A stretch of DNA of 64,000 nt from DAOUJH01 sp965248955 (lineage in GTDB: Bacteria > Chloroflexota > Dehalococcoidia > Lucifugimonadales > QGNO01). The position numbers and the translations under genes are program-made. A model generated the notes under the pieces. The model searched no databases. It saw only the letters and a list, made by a program, of their open reading frames with translations, and had not been told where the DNA came from. Positions 15,167 to 23,708 of the stretch are shown here, piece by piece; position 1 is the first letter of the stretch; every line of letters starts with the position of its first letter. The stretch spans positions 1,240,001 to 1,304,000 of the forward strand of contig OZ252212.1 in assembly GCA_965248955.1 (NCBI GenBank), read 5' to 3'.

Positions 15167-17380
15167 ATGCACGCATCCAATAACCTATACGCAGTCCTCA
15201 AGTCCCGGTTTGGCTACGACAGCTTTCGTGAGCATCAGGAGGAGATCATCGGCAATGTGCTGGCCGGCCGGGATAGCCTAGTGCTCATGCCCACCGGGGG
15301 CGGCAAGTCCCTCTGCTATCAGCTGCCCGCCCTGGTGCTCGACGGCGTCACCCTCGTCGTCTCCCCTCTGATTGCCCTAATGAAGGACCAGGTGGACGCC
15401 CTGAACCATAACGGCATCGCCGCACGGTACATCAACAGCTCCCTGTCCGCCTTCGAAATCGAGCGCGTGCGGTCGCAAGTCCTGGACGGGCAGGTCAGGA
15501 TCCTGTACGTCGCCCCGGAGCGGCTGGCGCTTCCGGCGTTTCGCCGCTTTCTCTCCGGCCTCAACTTGTGCCTCATCGCCATCGACGAGGCACACTGCAT
15601 CTCGGAATGGGGCCACGAGTTCCGCCCCGATTATCGCAATCTGCGACAGCTGCGCGACGACTTCCCCTCGGTGCCAGTCATCGCCCTGACCGCCACTGCG
15701 ACGGAGCGCGTCCGGCGGGACATCATCGACCAGCTGGGACTGCAGGACGGCCGAGTATTCCTGTCCAGCTTCAACCGTCCCAACCTCACCTACTCTGTGC
15801 AGGCCAAGGGCAGGACTTGGGCGCAGCTGACCTATCTGCTCGACGACAGGCGCGGGCAGTCGACCATTGTCTACTGCTTCTCCCGCCAGGAGACGGAGGA
15901 CCTAGCCGGGTTCCTCAACGACTGCGGCCTGTCGGCCCGCCCCTATCACGCCGGGCTGGACGCCGACACCCGCCGTCGCAACCAGGAGGAGTTCATCCGA
16001 GACAGGGTCTCCGTCATCGTGGCTACCATTGCCTTTGGCATGGGCATAGACAAGCCTGACATCCGGCTCGTGGTGCACTACGGCCTCCCCAGGTCTATTG
16101 AGGGCTATTACCAGGAGACGGGGCGCGCCGGCAGGGACGGCCTGCCCAGCGAGTGCGTTCTCTTCTTCTCCTACGCCGACAAGGCCAAGCAGGAGCACTT
16201 CGTCAACCAGATAGAGGACGCCTCAGAGCGGCACAACACCCGGGAGAAGCTGGCCAGGATGGTGGAGCTCGCGCAGCTTCCCACCTGCCGCCGCCGGTTC
16301 ATGCTGGAGTATTTTGGGGAGCAGTGGACGGAAGAGCGTTGCGGCGGCTGTGACGTGTGCCTGGAGTCCAGGGGAAGGTTCGACGCCACCGAGGTCGTGC
16401 AGAAGATACTTTCGGCAGTGATACGCACCGGTGAGCGGTTTGGAGCGCAGTACGTCATCCAGGTGCTGACGGGCAGCCGCGAGAAGCGGGTGCTGGAACT
16501 GGGACACGACAAGCTGAGCGTGTACGGCATCACGAGGGACATGGGGCGGTCGCAGCTGCGGGAGATAATAGGGCAGCTTCAGGCGAAGGGGCTGCTGGAA
16601 CGGGCGGAGAGCGAGTTCCCGATTCTGCTAGTCTCCGACGAGGGGCGATCGTTCCTGCACGAGCGGCGGACGCTGATGCTGCCACGGCCGCAGTCGGACG
16701 ACGGGGGCGGTCGCTCGGCGGCGCAGGCGGCTGCTGACTACGACGAAGGTCTGTTCGAAGAGCTGCGGGCGTTGCGACGACGGCTGGCCGACGGTCGCGA
16801 CGTGCCCCCGTACGTGGTGTTCGGCGACGCGTCACTGCGGGGCATGGCCGCGGCCATGCCCCGCAGCAAGGAGGAGTTCCTGGACATACACGGCGTGGGC
16901 AGGGTGAAGGCGGAGGAATACGGCGATACGTTCTTGGAGGCGATACAACGGTACGTGGCGGAGAACGGCGTGCAGCGCAAGGAAAGCGCGGCGCCGGCGC
17001 AGCGGGGGCCGGTGGACGGGCCTGAAGCAGGACAGCCGGAAGGGCCGGGGCGCCCCCGGGGAGCCACCTACGATGAGACCAGACGCTTGCTGTCCCAGGG
17101 ACTGTACGTTGCTCAAATAGCGGCGCGGAGAGGCCTATCGGAGGGTACCGTCATCGGCCACATCGAACGCATGGCAGAAGAGGGAACGGCCATGGACCTG
17201 GAACACGCCAGGCCTGGCGTGGAAAGGCTGGGCCAGATAGAGGAGGCCTTCGACGTCTGCGGCAGTGCATTCCTCAGGCCGGTCTGGGAGTTTCTCAGCG
17301 ACCGGTTCACCTACGCCGAGATCCGACTGGCCCGCGTATACCTGCGCCAGGAAGGAAGGCTGCCGGAGCCGGAGGGGTAA
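15167..17380 (+). CDS. recQ: ATP-dependent DNA helicase RecQ
   Basis: The protein has 737 residues and unwinds DNA 3' to 5' in recombination and fork repair. The helicase motifs are in order: motif I MPTGGGKSLCYQ (residues 44-55), motif II IDEAHCISEWGHEF, and motif VI YYQETGRAGRDG. The RecQ zinc site has Cys in CRRRFMLEYF and in ERCGGCDVC (about 375-405). A winged-helix RQC domain follows (about 410-515), then an HRDC domain (about 540-605) with FLDIHGVGRVKAEEYG. A Gly/Pro/Ala-rich linker leads to a C-terminal helix-turn-helix (LLSQGLYVAQIAARRGLSEG), which makes it longer than the 609-residue E. coli enzyme. It appears to be a single-gene transcript following a terminator. Confidence 0.96.
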   Translation: MHASNNLYAVLKSRFGYDSFREHQEEIIGNVLAGRDSLVLMPTGGGKSLCYQLPALVLDGVTLVVSPLIALMKDQVDALNHNGIAARYINSSLSAFEIERVRSQVLDGQVRILYVAPERLALPAFRRFLSGLNLCLIAIDEAHCISEWGHEFRPDYRNLRQLRDDFPSVPVIALTATATERVRRDIIDQLGLQDGRVFLSSFNRPNLTYSVQAKGRTWAQLTYLLDDRRGQSTIVYCFSRQETEDLAGFLNDCGLSARPYHAGLDADTRRRNQEEFIRDRVSVIVATIAFGMGIDKPDIRLVVHYGLPRSIEGYYQETGRAGRDGLPSECVLFFSYADKAKQEHFVNQIEDASERHNTREKLARMVELAQLPTCRRRFMLEYFGEQWTEERCGGCDVCLESRGRFDATEVVQKILSAVIRTGERFGAQYVIQVLTGSREKRVLELGHDKLSVYGITRDMGRSQLREIIGQLQAKGLLERAESEFPILLVSDEGRSFLHERRTLMLPRPQSDDGGGRSAAQAAADYDEGLFEELRALRRRLADGRDVPPYVVFGDASLRGMAAAMPRSKEEFLDIHGVGRVKAEEYGDTFLEAIQRYVAENGVQRKESAAPAQRGPVDGPEAGQPEGPGRPRGATYDETRRLLSQGLYVAQIAARRGLSEGTVIGHIERMAEEGTAMDLEHARPGVERLGQIEEAFDVCGSAFLRPVWEFLSDRFTYAEIRLARVYLRQEGRLPEPEG

Positions 17381-17590
17381 ACGCCACCTACACCACCGGC
17401 CCGAGCCCCTAGGCCGTGCCTTGCCGCCGTGGACCGAGGGCTCCGCGCACCACTTGGCGGCATTTGCGAGCCCCACCTTGACACCTAAGGCTGCTCCTTG
17501 AATAATGCGTCTCGTCTCAAGCGGCGTGCACCCTACCTTCTGAACGCGTGTTTGGACGCTGATTGAGCATACTTGGCAAGGAGGCCCATC

Positions 17591-17893
17591 TTGACAGCTT
17601 ACATAGGTTTGCTGAAATTCAATGAGTCGCCCAAACGGGGTGGAGAGGAGGAGCTGGCTACGGGTAGAGTGGCGCGAGCTATCGCCGAGATAGAGAATCA
17701 CGGCGCCAGATTCCTCAGCATTCTTTGGTCGGAGGGTGATTACGACATGGTACTGACCCTGGAGTCCAAGAATGAAGCCGTAGCGAACGCCATATTCACC
17801 AAGCTGGGCGAACAGGAGAACGCGACAATATCCGTCTCGCCGGCATTGGTGGACTGGGAAAAACGCCTATCGGTGCAGGGGAAGTCTTACTAA
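17591..17893 (+). CDS. GYD-domain protein, copy 1
   Basis: The protein has 100 residues. TTG 17591 is chosen because AAGGAGG lies 6 nt upstream and because it aligns the N-terminus (TAYIGLLKFN) with the second copy (PVYVALVKLN). GYD-family proteins are small alpha/beta dimeric-barrel-like proteins of unknown function. The signature G-D-Y-D appears as WSEGDYDMVLTLES at about residues 50-63. The DUF1028 gene starts 11 bp after the stop, so the two are probably co-transcribed. Function is unknown. Confidence 0.85.
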   Translation: MTAYIGLLKFNESPKRGGEEELATGRVARAIAEIENHGARFLSILWSEGDYDMVLTLESKNEAVANAIFTKLGEQENATISVSPALVDWEKRLSVQGKSY

Positions 17894-17904
17894 GGAGTTG
17901 ACTT

Positions 17905-18588
17905 ATGACGATGACGATAGTGGGCTACGACGCGGAAACGGGTCAGTTTGGCGGAGCGGTAGCGACTAAGAACCCAGCGGTGGGTTCCAGGGTGCTGCGT
18001 GGTATAGGAGAGGTGGGGATGGTGGGTTTCAGCTCGGTGGAGACGCAGAGGCGGCGTGGGATAGCCATGCTGCAGCTGGGGTTTCCCGCTGAGGTGGCGC
18101 TAGAGGCCTTGATCAAGGTGAGCAACGGTGCGGGACAGTACAGCCTGATAGACAGGACGGGTAAGTCAGCGGCGTACACGTCGCCTGGGCTGAGTCCGTG
18201 GGCTGGAAGCAGGACAGGAAGGCACTATGCGTGCAGTGCGAACACGATGGTAGGGCCGGAGGTGGTGAAGGCGCTGGGCGACACGTTCGAGGAGACGGAT
18301 GGGATGGGGATGCCGCTAGAGGAGAGGCTGTTGAGGTGTTTGGAGGCGGCGCAGTCAGTAGGAGGAGACCACCGGGGCAGGCAGGCGGCGGCGGTACAGG
18401 TGCACTGGAAGAGAATAGATGCGAATGCGAACCTGGACGTGAGGGTGGACGACAGTGCGAATCCGATACCGGAGTTGAGGGCGGCGGTGAAGAACTATCG
18501 TCAGATCTTCCCTGAATACCATGATAGAACATGGCCGGAATTGTCGGGTATCGGGGGACACACCATCCTGTACCCTGGCGGCTGGTAG
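17905..18588 (+). CDS. DUF1028 family (COG3342) Ntn-hydrolase-like protein, copy 1
   Basis: The protein has 227 residues and starts at ATG 17905 behind AAGGAG. It begins TMTIVGYDAETGQFGGAVAT, the typical DUF1028 start (T-x-S-I-V-x-x-D-x-x-T-G-x-x-G-x-A-V-A-S). It continues with GIAMLQLGFPAEVALEALI, the family's G-L-x-x-L-x-x-G-x-x-A-x-x-A-L segment, and GRHYACSANTMVGPEVV. The family is placed in the Ntn-hydrolase superfamily, where a Thr or Ser exposed after Met removal would be the nucleophile; Thr2 fits. The substrate is unknown, though amide hydrolysis is likely. It is about 93% identical to copy 2 at 18938. Confidence 0.88.
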   Translation: MTMTIVGYDAETGQFGGAVATKNPAVGSRVLRGIGEVGMVGFSSVETQRRRGIAMLQLGFPAEVALEALIKVSNGAGQYSLIDRTGKSAAYTSPGLSPWAGSRTGRHYACSANTMVGPEVVKALGDTFEETDGMGMPLEERLLRCLEAAQSVGGDHRGRQAAAVQVHWKRIDANANLDVRVDDSANPIPELRAAVKNYRQIFPEYHDRTWPELSGIGGHTILYPGGW

Positions 18589-18616
18589 GCCTGTTGGAAT
18601 ACAAAGGAGAAACAAG

Positions 18617-18934
18617 ATGCCGGTATACGTTGCCTTGGTGAAATTGAATGGACAGAGAACTGGTGAAGAAGAGCTTGCCGCGGGGAAGGCCGCACTGGAC
18701 TTGTCCCAAGAGGAGAGCGGCGGGACCGCCGCTATTACTACAAGCAGCGGCTACTACGGTCTGTACTGGACCGAAGGCGAAGCTGATATGGTGCTTACGT
18801 ATTCCAAGCGAGACGAGGAGGAAGCTCGCGCTTTTGCCAAGCGGCTGGAGCAGCGGCAGAACTCCAGCATTACAGTGATGAAGGCGCTCACCGAAGGCGA
18901 GAAGGAACGCGCTGTGCAGGGTAGGCGGGTGTAG
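18617..18934 (+). CDS. GYD-domain protein, copy 2
   Basis: The protein has 105 residues and starts at ATG 18617 behind AAAGGAGA. It shares the layout of copy 1: PVYVALVKLN at the start, GEEELAAGKAAL, then YWTEGEADMVLTYSK, where the usual GDYD has become GEAD, and a final AVQG. By eye only about a third of residues match copy 1, in sharp contrast to the near-identical DUF1028 partners. Its stop is 3 bp from the next ATG, so it is tightly coupled to DUF1028 copy 2. Confidence 0.8.
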   Translation: MPVYVALVKLNGQRTGEEELAAGKAALDLSQEESGGTAAITTSSGYYGLYWTEGEADMVLTYSKRDEEEARAFAKRLEQRQNSSITVMKALTEGEKERAVQGRRV

Positions 18935-18937
18935 GCC

Positions 18938-19621
18938 ATGACGATGACGATAGTGGGCTATGACGTGGAGACAGGTCAGTTTGGCGGAGCGGTAGCGACG
19001 AAGAACCCGGCGGTAGGCTCCAGGGTGCTGCGTGGTATAGGAGAGGTGGGGATGGTGGGGTTCAGCTCGGTGGAGACGCAGAGGCGGCGCGGCATAGCCA
19101 TGCTGCAGCTGGGCTTCCCCGCTGACGTGGCGCTAGAGGCCTTGATCAAGGTGAGCAACGGTGCGGGACAGTACAGCTTGATCGACAGGACGGGTACGTC
19201 TGCGGCGTACACGTCGCCTGGGCATAGTCCGTGGGCTGGAAGCAGGACAGGGCGGCACTATGCGTGCAGTGCGAACACGATGGTAGGTCCTGAGGTGGTG
19301 AAGGCGCTGGGCGACACGTTTGAGGAGACAGAGGGTGTGGGGATGCCGCTAGAGGAGAGGCTGTTGAGGTGTTTGGAGGCGGCACAGTCGGTGGGAGGAG
19401 ACAACCGGGGTAGGCAGGCGGCGGCGGTACAGATGCACTGGAAGAGGATAGATGCGAATGCGAACTTGGACGTGAGGGTGGACGACAGTGCAAATCCGAT
19501 ACCTGAGTTGAGGGCGGCGGTGAAGAACTATCGACAGATCTTCCCTGAATACTCCGACCGCACCTGGCCTCATCTCACCGGCACCGGCGGCTACCGGATA
19601 CTATATCCGCAGAACTGGTGA
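18938..19621 (+). CDS. DUF1028 family (COG3342) Ntn-hydrolase-like protein, copy 2
   Basis: The protein has 227 residues, is collinear with copy 1 and has no gaps. I count about 16 differences, half of them in the last 25 residues (for example ending YRILYPQNW against HTILYPGGW). The family features are the same: N-terminal TMTIVGYDVETGQFGGAVAT and a conserved RTGRHYACSANTMVGPEVV block. The start ATG follows the GYD stop by 3 bp. The gene ends 10 bp from the convergent permease gene, and no terminator hairpin separates them. Confidence 0.88.
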   Translation: MTMTIVGYDVETGQFGGAVATKNPAVGSRVLRGIGEVGMVGFSSVETQRRRGIAMLQLGFPADVALEALIKVSNGAGQYSLIDRTGTSAAYTSPGHSPWAGSRTGRHYACSANTMVGPEVVKALGDTFEETEGVGMPLEERLLRCLEAAQSVGGDNRGRQAAAVQMHWKRIDANANLDVRVDDSANPIPELRAAVKNYRQIFPEYSDRTWPHLTGTGGYRILYPQNW

Positions 19622-19631
19622 TTGGTACTGA

Positions 19632-20534
19632 TTAGCGCCCGCGAAGCCTGGGATCGAATACGTCCCTGAGGGCGTCGCCAAAGACGTTGATGGCGAAAAC
19701 CACCAGCGTAAGCGCCATTCCGGGGAATATGCCAATCCAGGGCGCGCTGGCGAAGTCCATGAGTATCTGACCGGAAAGCATTCCGCCCCACGAGATAATG
19801 TGAGGGGGTAATCCGACTCCTAGAAAGCTGAGCGAGGCTTCAATTACAATTGCGGAACCAATCATGGTGGTAGCCACCACCATCATGGGGCCAAAGGTAT
19901 TGGGCAGGATGTGCCGCAGCATGATCCTGAGATCGCTGCCACCTATTGATACGGATGCATCCACGTAGGGCAGTTCTTTGATACTGAGCGCCTGGGAACG
20001 AATGATCCGTACTCCGCGGCTTGTGAAGATGATGATCATAGCCGTAATCAAACTGAGGAAACCGGGCCCAAACGCTGCCATCAGGGCAAGGCCCAGCACA
20101 AGTGAAGGTAAGTAGGTTATAGAGTCTATGAACCTCTGAATGATCAAGTCGGTCTTGCCGCCGTAGTAGGCGCTGGTTATACCTACGAATGCTCCTATGC
20201 TGGTCGCAACCAGCATAGTAAGAACGCCCACGAAGAGTGAGACCCGGGTCCCGTAGATCGTTCGGCTGAAGATGTCTCTTCCCAGTATATCCGTTCCGAA
20301 CCAGAATTCTGAGTTTGGGGACAGCAGTTGAGTAAATCCGCTGATGTCCCAGGGATCATGGGGCACGATTGCAGGCGCGCCCAACGCCACCAACGAAGCG
20401 AAGAGCAATATCACGACACCGGTCCCGCCCAACGGTTTCGTCCGCATGAAATGCAAGAACTGCTGCGCAACGTTGGGACGCTTGACCTTACTAAAATCAA
20501 CCGAAACTGTGATCGAGTCTTGACGTGTGGTCAT
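19632..20534 (-). CDS. ABC transporter permease, DppC/OppC type
   Basis: The protein has 300 residues and about six membrane helices. An N-terminal cytoplasmic segment leads to the OppC N-terminal helix (TGVVILLFASLVALGAPAIV) and the periplasmic signature FWFGTDILGRDIFSRTIYGT. The EAA loop contains SIGGSDLRIMLRHILPN, where the ATPase would dock. It is the last gene of a minus-strand operon: binding protein, DppB-type permease, this gene. No ATPase genes (DppD/DppF type) follow here, so they must be supplied from elsewhere. The substrate is probably a peptide or similar. Confidence 0.93.
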   Translation of the reverse strand: MTTRQDSITVSVDFSKVKRPNVAQQFLHFMRTKPLGGTGVVILLFASLVALGAPAIVPHDPWDISGFTQLLSPNSEFWFGTDILGRDIFSRTIYGTRVSLFVGVLTMLVATSIGAFVGITSAYYGGKTDLIIQRFIDSITYLPSLVLGLALMAAFGPGFLSLITAMIIIFTSRGVRIIRSQALSIKELPYVDASVSIGGSDLRIMLRHILPNTFGPMMVVATTMIGSAIVIEASLSFLGVGLPPHIISWGGMLSGQILMDFASAPWIGIFPGMALTLVVFAINVFGDALRDVFDPRLRGR

Positions 20535-20546
20535 ACCAAATTCTCC

Positions 20547-21506
20547 CTAGGAGTACCGTATGCGCGGGTCAAGGTAGGCATACGTCATATCCACCAGCAG
20601 ATTAGCGACCAATGCTACCAGCACGAAGTAGGTTAGATACGCTTGCACCATGGGCAAATCCCGGAAGAACATAGCTTGGAGGACGCCGCGGCCGATTCCA
20701 GGAATGCTGAAGATGTTTTCGATTACGATGGTGCCGGAAAAGATCAGGCCCATCTGTGCTCCGGCTATGGTGACAACTGGAAGCAGCGCATTTCTTACGG
20801 CGTGTCGCAGAATCACTACCCGCTCTGAGAGACCCTTGGCTCTGGCAGTCCTGACGTAGTCGTCCCGGAGCACTTCCAATAGCTGTGTCCGGGTCATGCG
20901 GAGCAGCGTGCCGTTGACTGAGAAGCCGAGAGCTACGGCAGGGAAGAAGAGCTGTTGGAAGCTTACCGCCGGGTCCTGCCACAGATGAGTGAAGCCTATG
21001 GGGGGTATCCAGTTGAAGAGCACTGAAAGGAAGAGTATAACAAGCAGACCGACGAAGAAGCTGGGCATGGCAAGCCCGATGATAGCAATTCCACGCAGGA
21101 CGTAATCCGCGACTCCGTCCTGCCGTATCGCGGCGAGTATGCCTATGGGAACGGCGATTATCCAGGTCACTATGATGGTAAAGATGCCGAGCTCCAGTGA
21201 GACGGGGAACTGCTGCTTGATGGACCGGGATATCGGCGTATTGGTTACGTAGGAATTCCCAAGGTCAAAGCGGATCATACCGTAGGCCCAATCCAAGTAC
21301 TGTAGGGGAATGGGTTTGTTTAAGCCCAGGGTCTCACGCAGGTTGTCTATGTCTTCTTGAGTGTATGTAGAGTCGCCCGTTGGGCCGGCCAGGAGAATGG
21401 CGGCCACGTCTCCGGGAAGGACGCGCAGAATTACGAATATAACGAGAGAGGCCCCTATCAAAGTAGGGATGAAGAGGGCGAATCTACGTAAAAGATACTG
21501 TCTCAT
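20547..21506 (-). CDS. ABC transporter permease, DppB/OppB type
   Basis: The protein has 319 residues. Its N-terminus MRQYLLRRFALFIPTLIGAS and the sequence VIFVILRVLPGDVA are hallmarks of DppB-type permeases. The EAA loop reads RTARAKGLSERVVILRHAVR, followed by NALLPVVTIAGAQMGLIFSG. About six transmembrane helices are visible. It starts 68 bp after the binding-protein stop and ends 12 bp before the DppC-type gene, forming one operon with them. Confidence 0.94.
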   Translation of the reverse strand: MRQYLLRRFALFIPTLIGASLVIFVILRVLPGDVAAILLAGPTGDSTYTQEDIDNLRETLGLNKPIPLQYLDWAYGMIRFDLGNSYVTNTPISRSIKQQFPVSLELGIFTIIVTWIIAVPIGILAAIRQDGVADYVLRGIAIIGLAMPSFFVGLLVILFLSVLFNWIPPIGFTHLWQDPAVSFQQLFFPAVALGFSVNGTLLRMTRTQLLEVLRDDYVRTARAKGLSERVVILRHAVRNALLPVVTIAGAQMGLIFSGTIVIENIFSIPGIGRGVLQAMFFRDLPMVQAYLTYFVLVALVANLLVDMTYAYLDPRIRYS

Positions 21507-21574
21507 GGTTCAGTTATGTCAAGTGGGCGCCGCTATCCAGGGGCGCCCACTGACTAGCAAATCGACGGACTAGC

Positions 21575-23467
21575 TTACATCATGTCGTCGGACAACCAGA
21601 CCCTCTCCATGGAGTAGGCGTCTGTATGCACAATGGGCGGCGTCCAGTTCTGCCACGTTGACCTGTGCAGTCCTATGACTCCCGGTCTGACCATGCCTAT
21701 CATATGCGCGTCGTCCCAGAATATTCTCGCCATCTGGCGGAGGATTACAGCCCGTTCCTCCTGGTCGTTGATAACCAGTTGCTGCTCCAAGAGGTCTCTC
21801 CATTCAGAATTGACATGGCCGCTGTAGTTGCGTCCACCCTCTTCCCAGGTCAGGTAGGTAGAGACGCTGTACCCATCAGGGTCCTGGAAGGAGAGGCCTT
21901 TGCTGATCTGGATAACCTGGAAGTTGCCTTCCTCACCAGCTTTGTCCGAGCTGGCGTAGTCCGGGGCTATGTTGAGATCAGCCTGGATCCAGATCCTCTC
22001 TAGCTGCTGGTCAAAGACCTCGCAGTCCCTTGTGCTACCAACGGAGCAAACGAACTCTACAACCAGCGGGTTGTCCGGACCGTAACCCAGTTCCGTCATT
22101 ATGGCCTGCGCATCGGCCAAGTCCCTTGCCTGCACGTCAGGCGTGGAATCAAGGCCCTTGTACTCCGCCAGCCATTCATCAACGGTGTGAATCCAGTCCC
22201 AGCCAATGAAGTACGGCGTGGATAGATGGCCTGTGCCATTGAAGGCGAGCTGGTTGAACTCGTTGCGGTCTGCCATCCACTGAATAGCCGTGCGAAGCTT
22301 GTCGGCGGTGGGGTCACCTACCGGCCCGAACGGCGGCTTTTGGGTGTTCAGAGGGAACCCGCGCCAGCCGTTGGCGTTCACGCGAGGTTGGCGAATTGCG
22401 TCTTCACCCAAGCGATCCACTATTCTCGCAACGTCGCGCGGTGAAGGAGCGTCACCGAATAGACCCAGGTAGTCAACCTGGCCCGCCATAAAGGCAGCTA
22501 CGCGTGTGTTGGCATCAGGTATTGCCAGGACCTCGTAGCCATCCAGGTAAGGGTACTCAGGCAGGAAATAGTTGGGGTTCCGCTCCAAGCCGGCGCGGTT
22601 GTTGTCTTCGAATACGGTCAGCATGAATGCACCCGTGCCAACAACCTCACCCTTGGTGAAGTCAATGTCTCTCCAGGTGCCGCTCTCGTCTATGGGCCTG
22701 GTGTAGGTGTCAGGCATAACGGCTGTCCATGGAGACACGAAGCAGGCCAGGAAAGCGGCTCTCGGCGCTTTGAGTCTAACGACTAGCTCGGTGTCCGAGA
22801 GGGCTTCAACCCCTGGCTCAGGCAGTGGGCTGCCCATGTCGTCAACTACGTTCTTGACGTAGGCTCGGAGGCATCCCTGGCGCTTCGAGGAAAGGCCGTT
22901 CGGTCTATCGATGTAGCGGTACAAGGAGTACGCAGCGTCTTCCGCGGTAAACCTGTTGCCGTCATGGTCAACGATGTTGTCGCGTATTTGGAATCTGTAA
23001 GTGGTTCCATCCGCGTCCAACGACCAAGACTCAGCAAGGTCGTTCTCCACTGTCTGCTTATCAGCCAGGCTGAAACGAAGCAATTGGCCCCAGACGTTGC
23101 CAGCGAATCCCAGCGCTGTCCATCCGTAACCGACAGTATTGCCGGTGAAATCGAACTGGCCCGGGGACCCTACGCCACTCCCGCCTATGGCAGTGGTGCC
23201 GCCGTAAACGGGTCCTCCGCCTTCCGGAACCGGAGTCGGCGTGTTGGTGGGCTGCGGTACGGCCGTCACTCCGGGTGCGGGCGGTATGGGCGTTGCCGTT
23301 GGCGTGGGCACCGTAATCTGTGGCACCTGCAGCGCTGCCGTGGGTGTGGGAGTAGGCGCGTCTGGCGTAGGTGTGGCCTCTTCTGAAGGTCCGCACGCTA
23401 GAACTGCCAGCAGCCCAATGGAAACAATCACACCCAGTGATTTCCTTAAGCTAAGTCCTAAATGCAT
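21575..23467 (-). CDS. ABC transporter substrate-binding lipoprotein, family 5 (peptide type)
   Basis: The protein has 630 residues. The start at 23467 is chosen because GGAGGG precedes it, and a further in-frame Met 15 bp upstream lacks a site. The lipoprotein signal ends LLAVLAC (Cys25), followed by a Thr/Pro/Ala stalk of about 50 residues. The mature domain has family 5 motifs, such as LAESWSLDADGTTYRFQIRD and NRFTAEDAAYSLYRYID (V-T-A-E-D-V-x-x-S-x-x-R type). These proteins deliver peptides, sugars or other solutes to Dpp/Opp permeases. The ligand cannot be read from the sequence. A strong promoter lies 70 bp upstream. Confidence 0.93.
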   Translation of the reverse strand: MHLGLSLRKSLGVIVSIGLLAVLACGPSEEATPTPDAPTPTPTAALQVPQITVPTPTATPIPPAPGVTAVPQPTNTPTPVPEGGGPVYGGTTAIGGSGVGSPGQFDFTGNTVGYGWTALGFAGNVWGQLLRFSLADKQTVENDLAESWSLDADGTTYRFQIRDNIVDHDGNRFTAEDAAYSLYRYIDRPNGLSSKRQGCLRAYVKNVVDDMGSPLPEPGVEALSDTELVVRLKAPRAAFLACFVSPWTAVMPDTYTRPIDESGTWRDIDFTKGEVVGTGAFMLTVFEDNNRAGLERNPNYFLPEYPYLDGYEVLAIPDANTRVAAFMAGQVDYLGLFGDAPSPRDVARIVDRLGEDAIRQPRVNANGWRGFPLNTQKPPFGPVGDPTADKLRTAIQWMADRNEFNQLAFNGTGHLSTPYFIGWDWIHTVDEWLAEYKGLDSTPDVQARDLADAQAIMTELGYGPDNPLVVEFVCSVGSTRDCEVFDQQLERIWIQADLNIAPDYASSDKAGEEGNFQVIQISKGLSFQDPDGYSVSTYLTWEEGGRNYSGHVNSEWRDLLEQQLVINDQEERAVILRQMARIFWDDAHMIGMVRPGVIGLHRSTWQNWTPPIVHTDAYSMERVWLSDDMM

Positions 23468-23536
23468 TTTCTCACCCTCCAAAATGGTAAGTTCTACTAG
23501 AGCGTGTTAGCAACGCTCTGCAAGAAAACCGCAACA

Positions 23537-23564
23537 ATTGTATGGCTTATCTTGTGTTTGTCAA
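23537..23564 (-). promoter_or_regulatory. Sigma-70-type promoter of the peptide ABC operon
   Basis: On the minus strand, TTGACA (23564-23559), a 16-nt spacer and TACAAT (23542-23537) give a near-consensus promoter. It lies about 70 nt upstream of the ATG at 23467, in the divergent space shared with the amidase gene. Confidence 0.75.
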
Positions 23565-23708
23565 TACCTCCTTAGAAACAATCTTAAGGATTCCGACGCT
23601 ACAAACGCTACAAAACGTCTTACGAACAAGAGCCCAACTTGGATTTCTCGTCATCTTTGCATAGAATAGGCCTCACTCTAAGAATAGTTCGAAACGGGGA
23701 GGAGCCAG

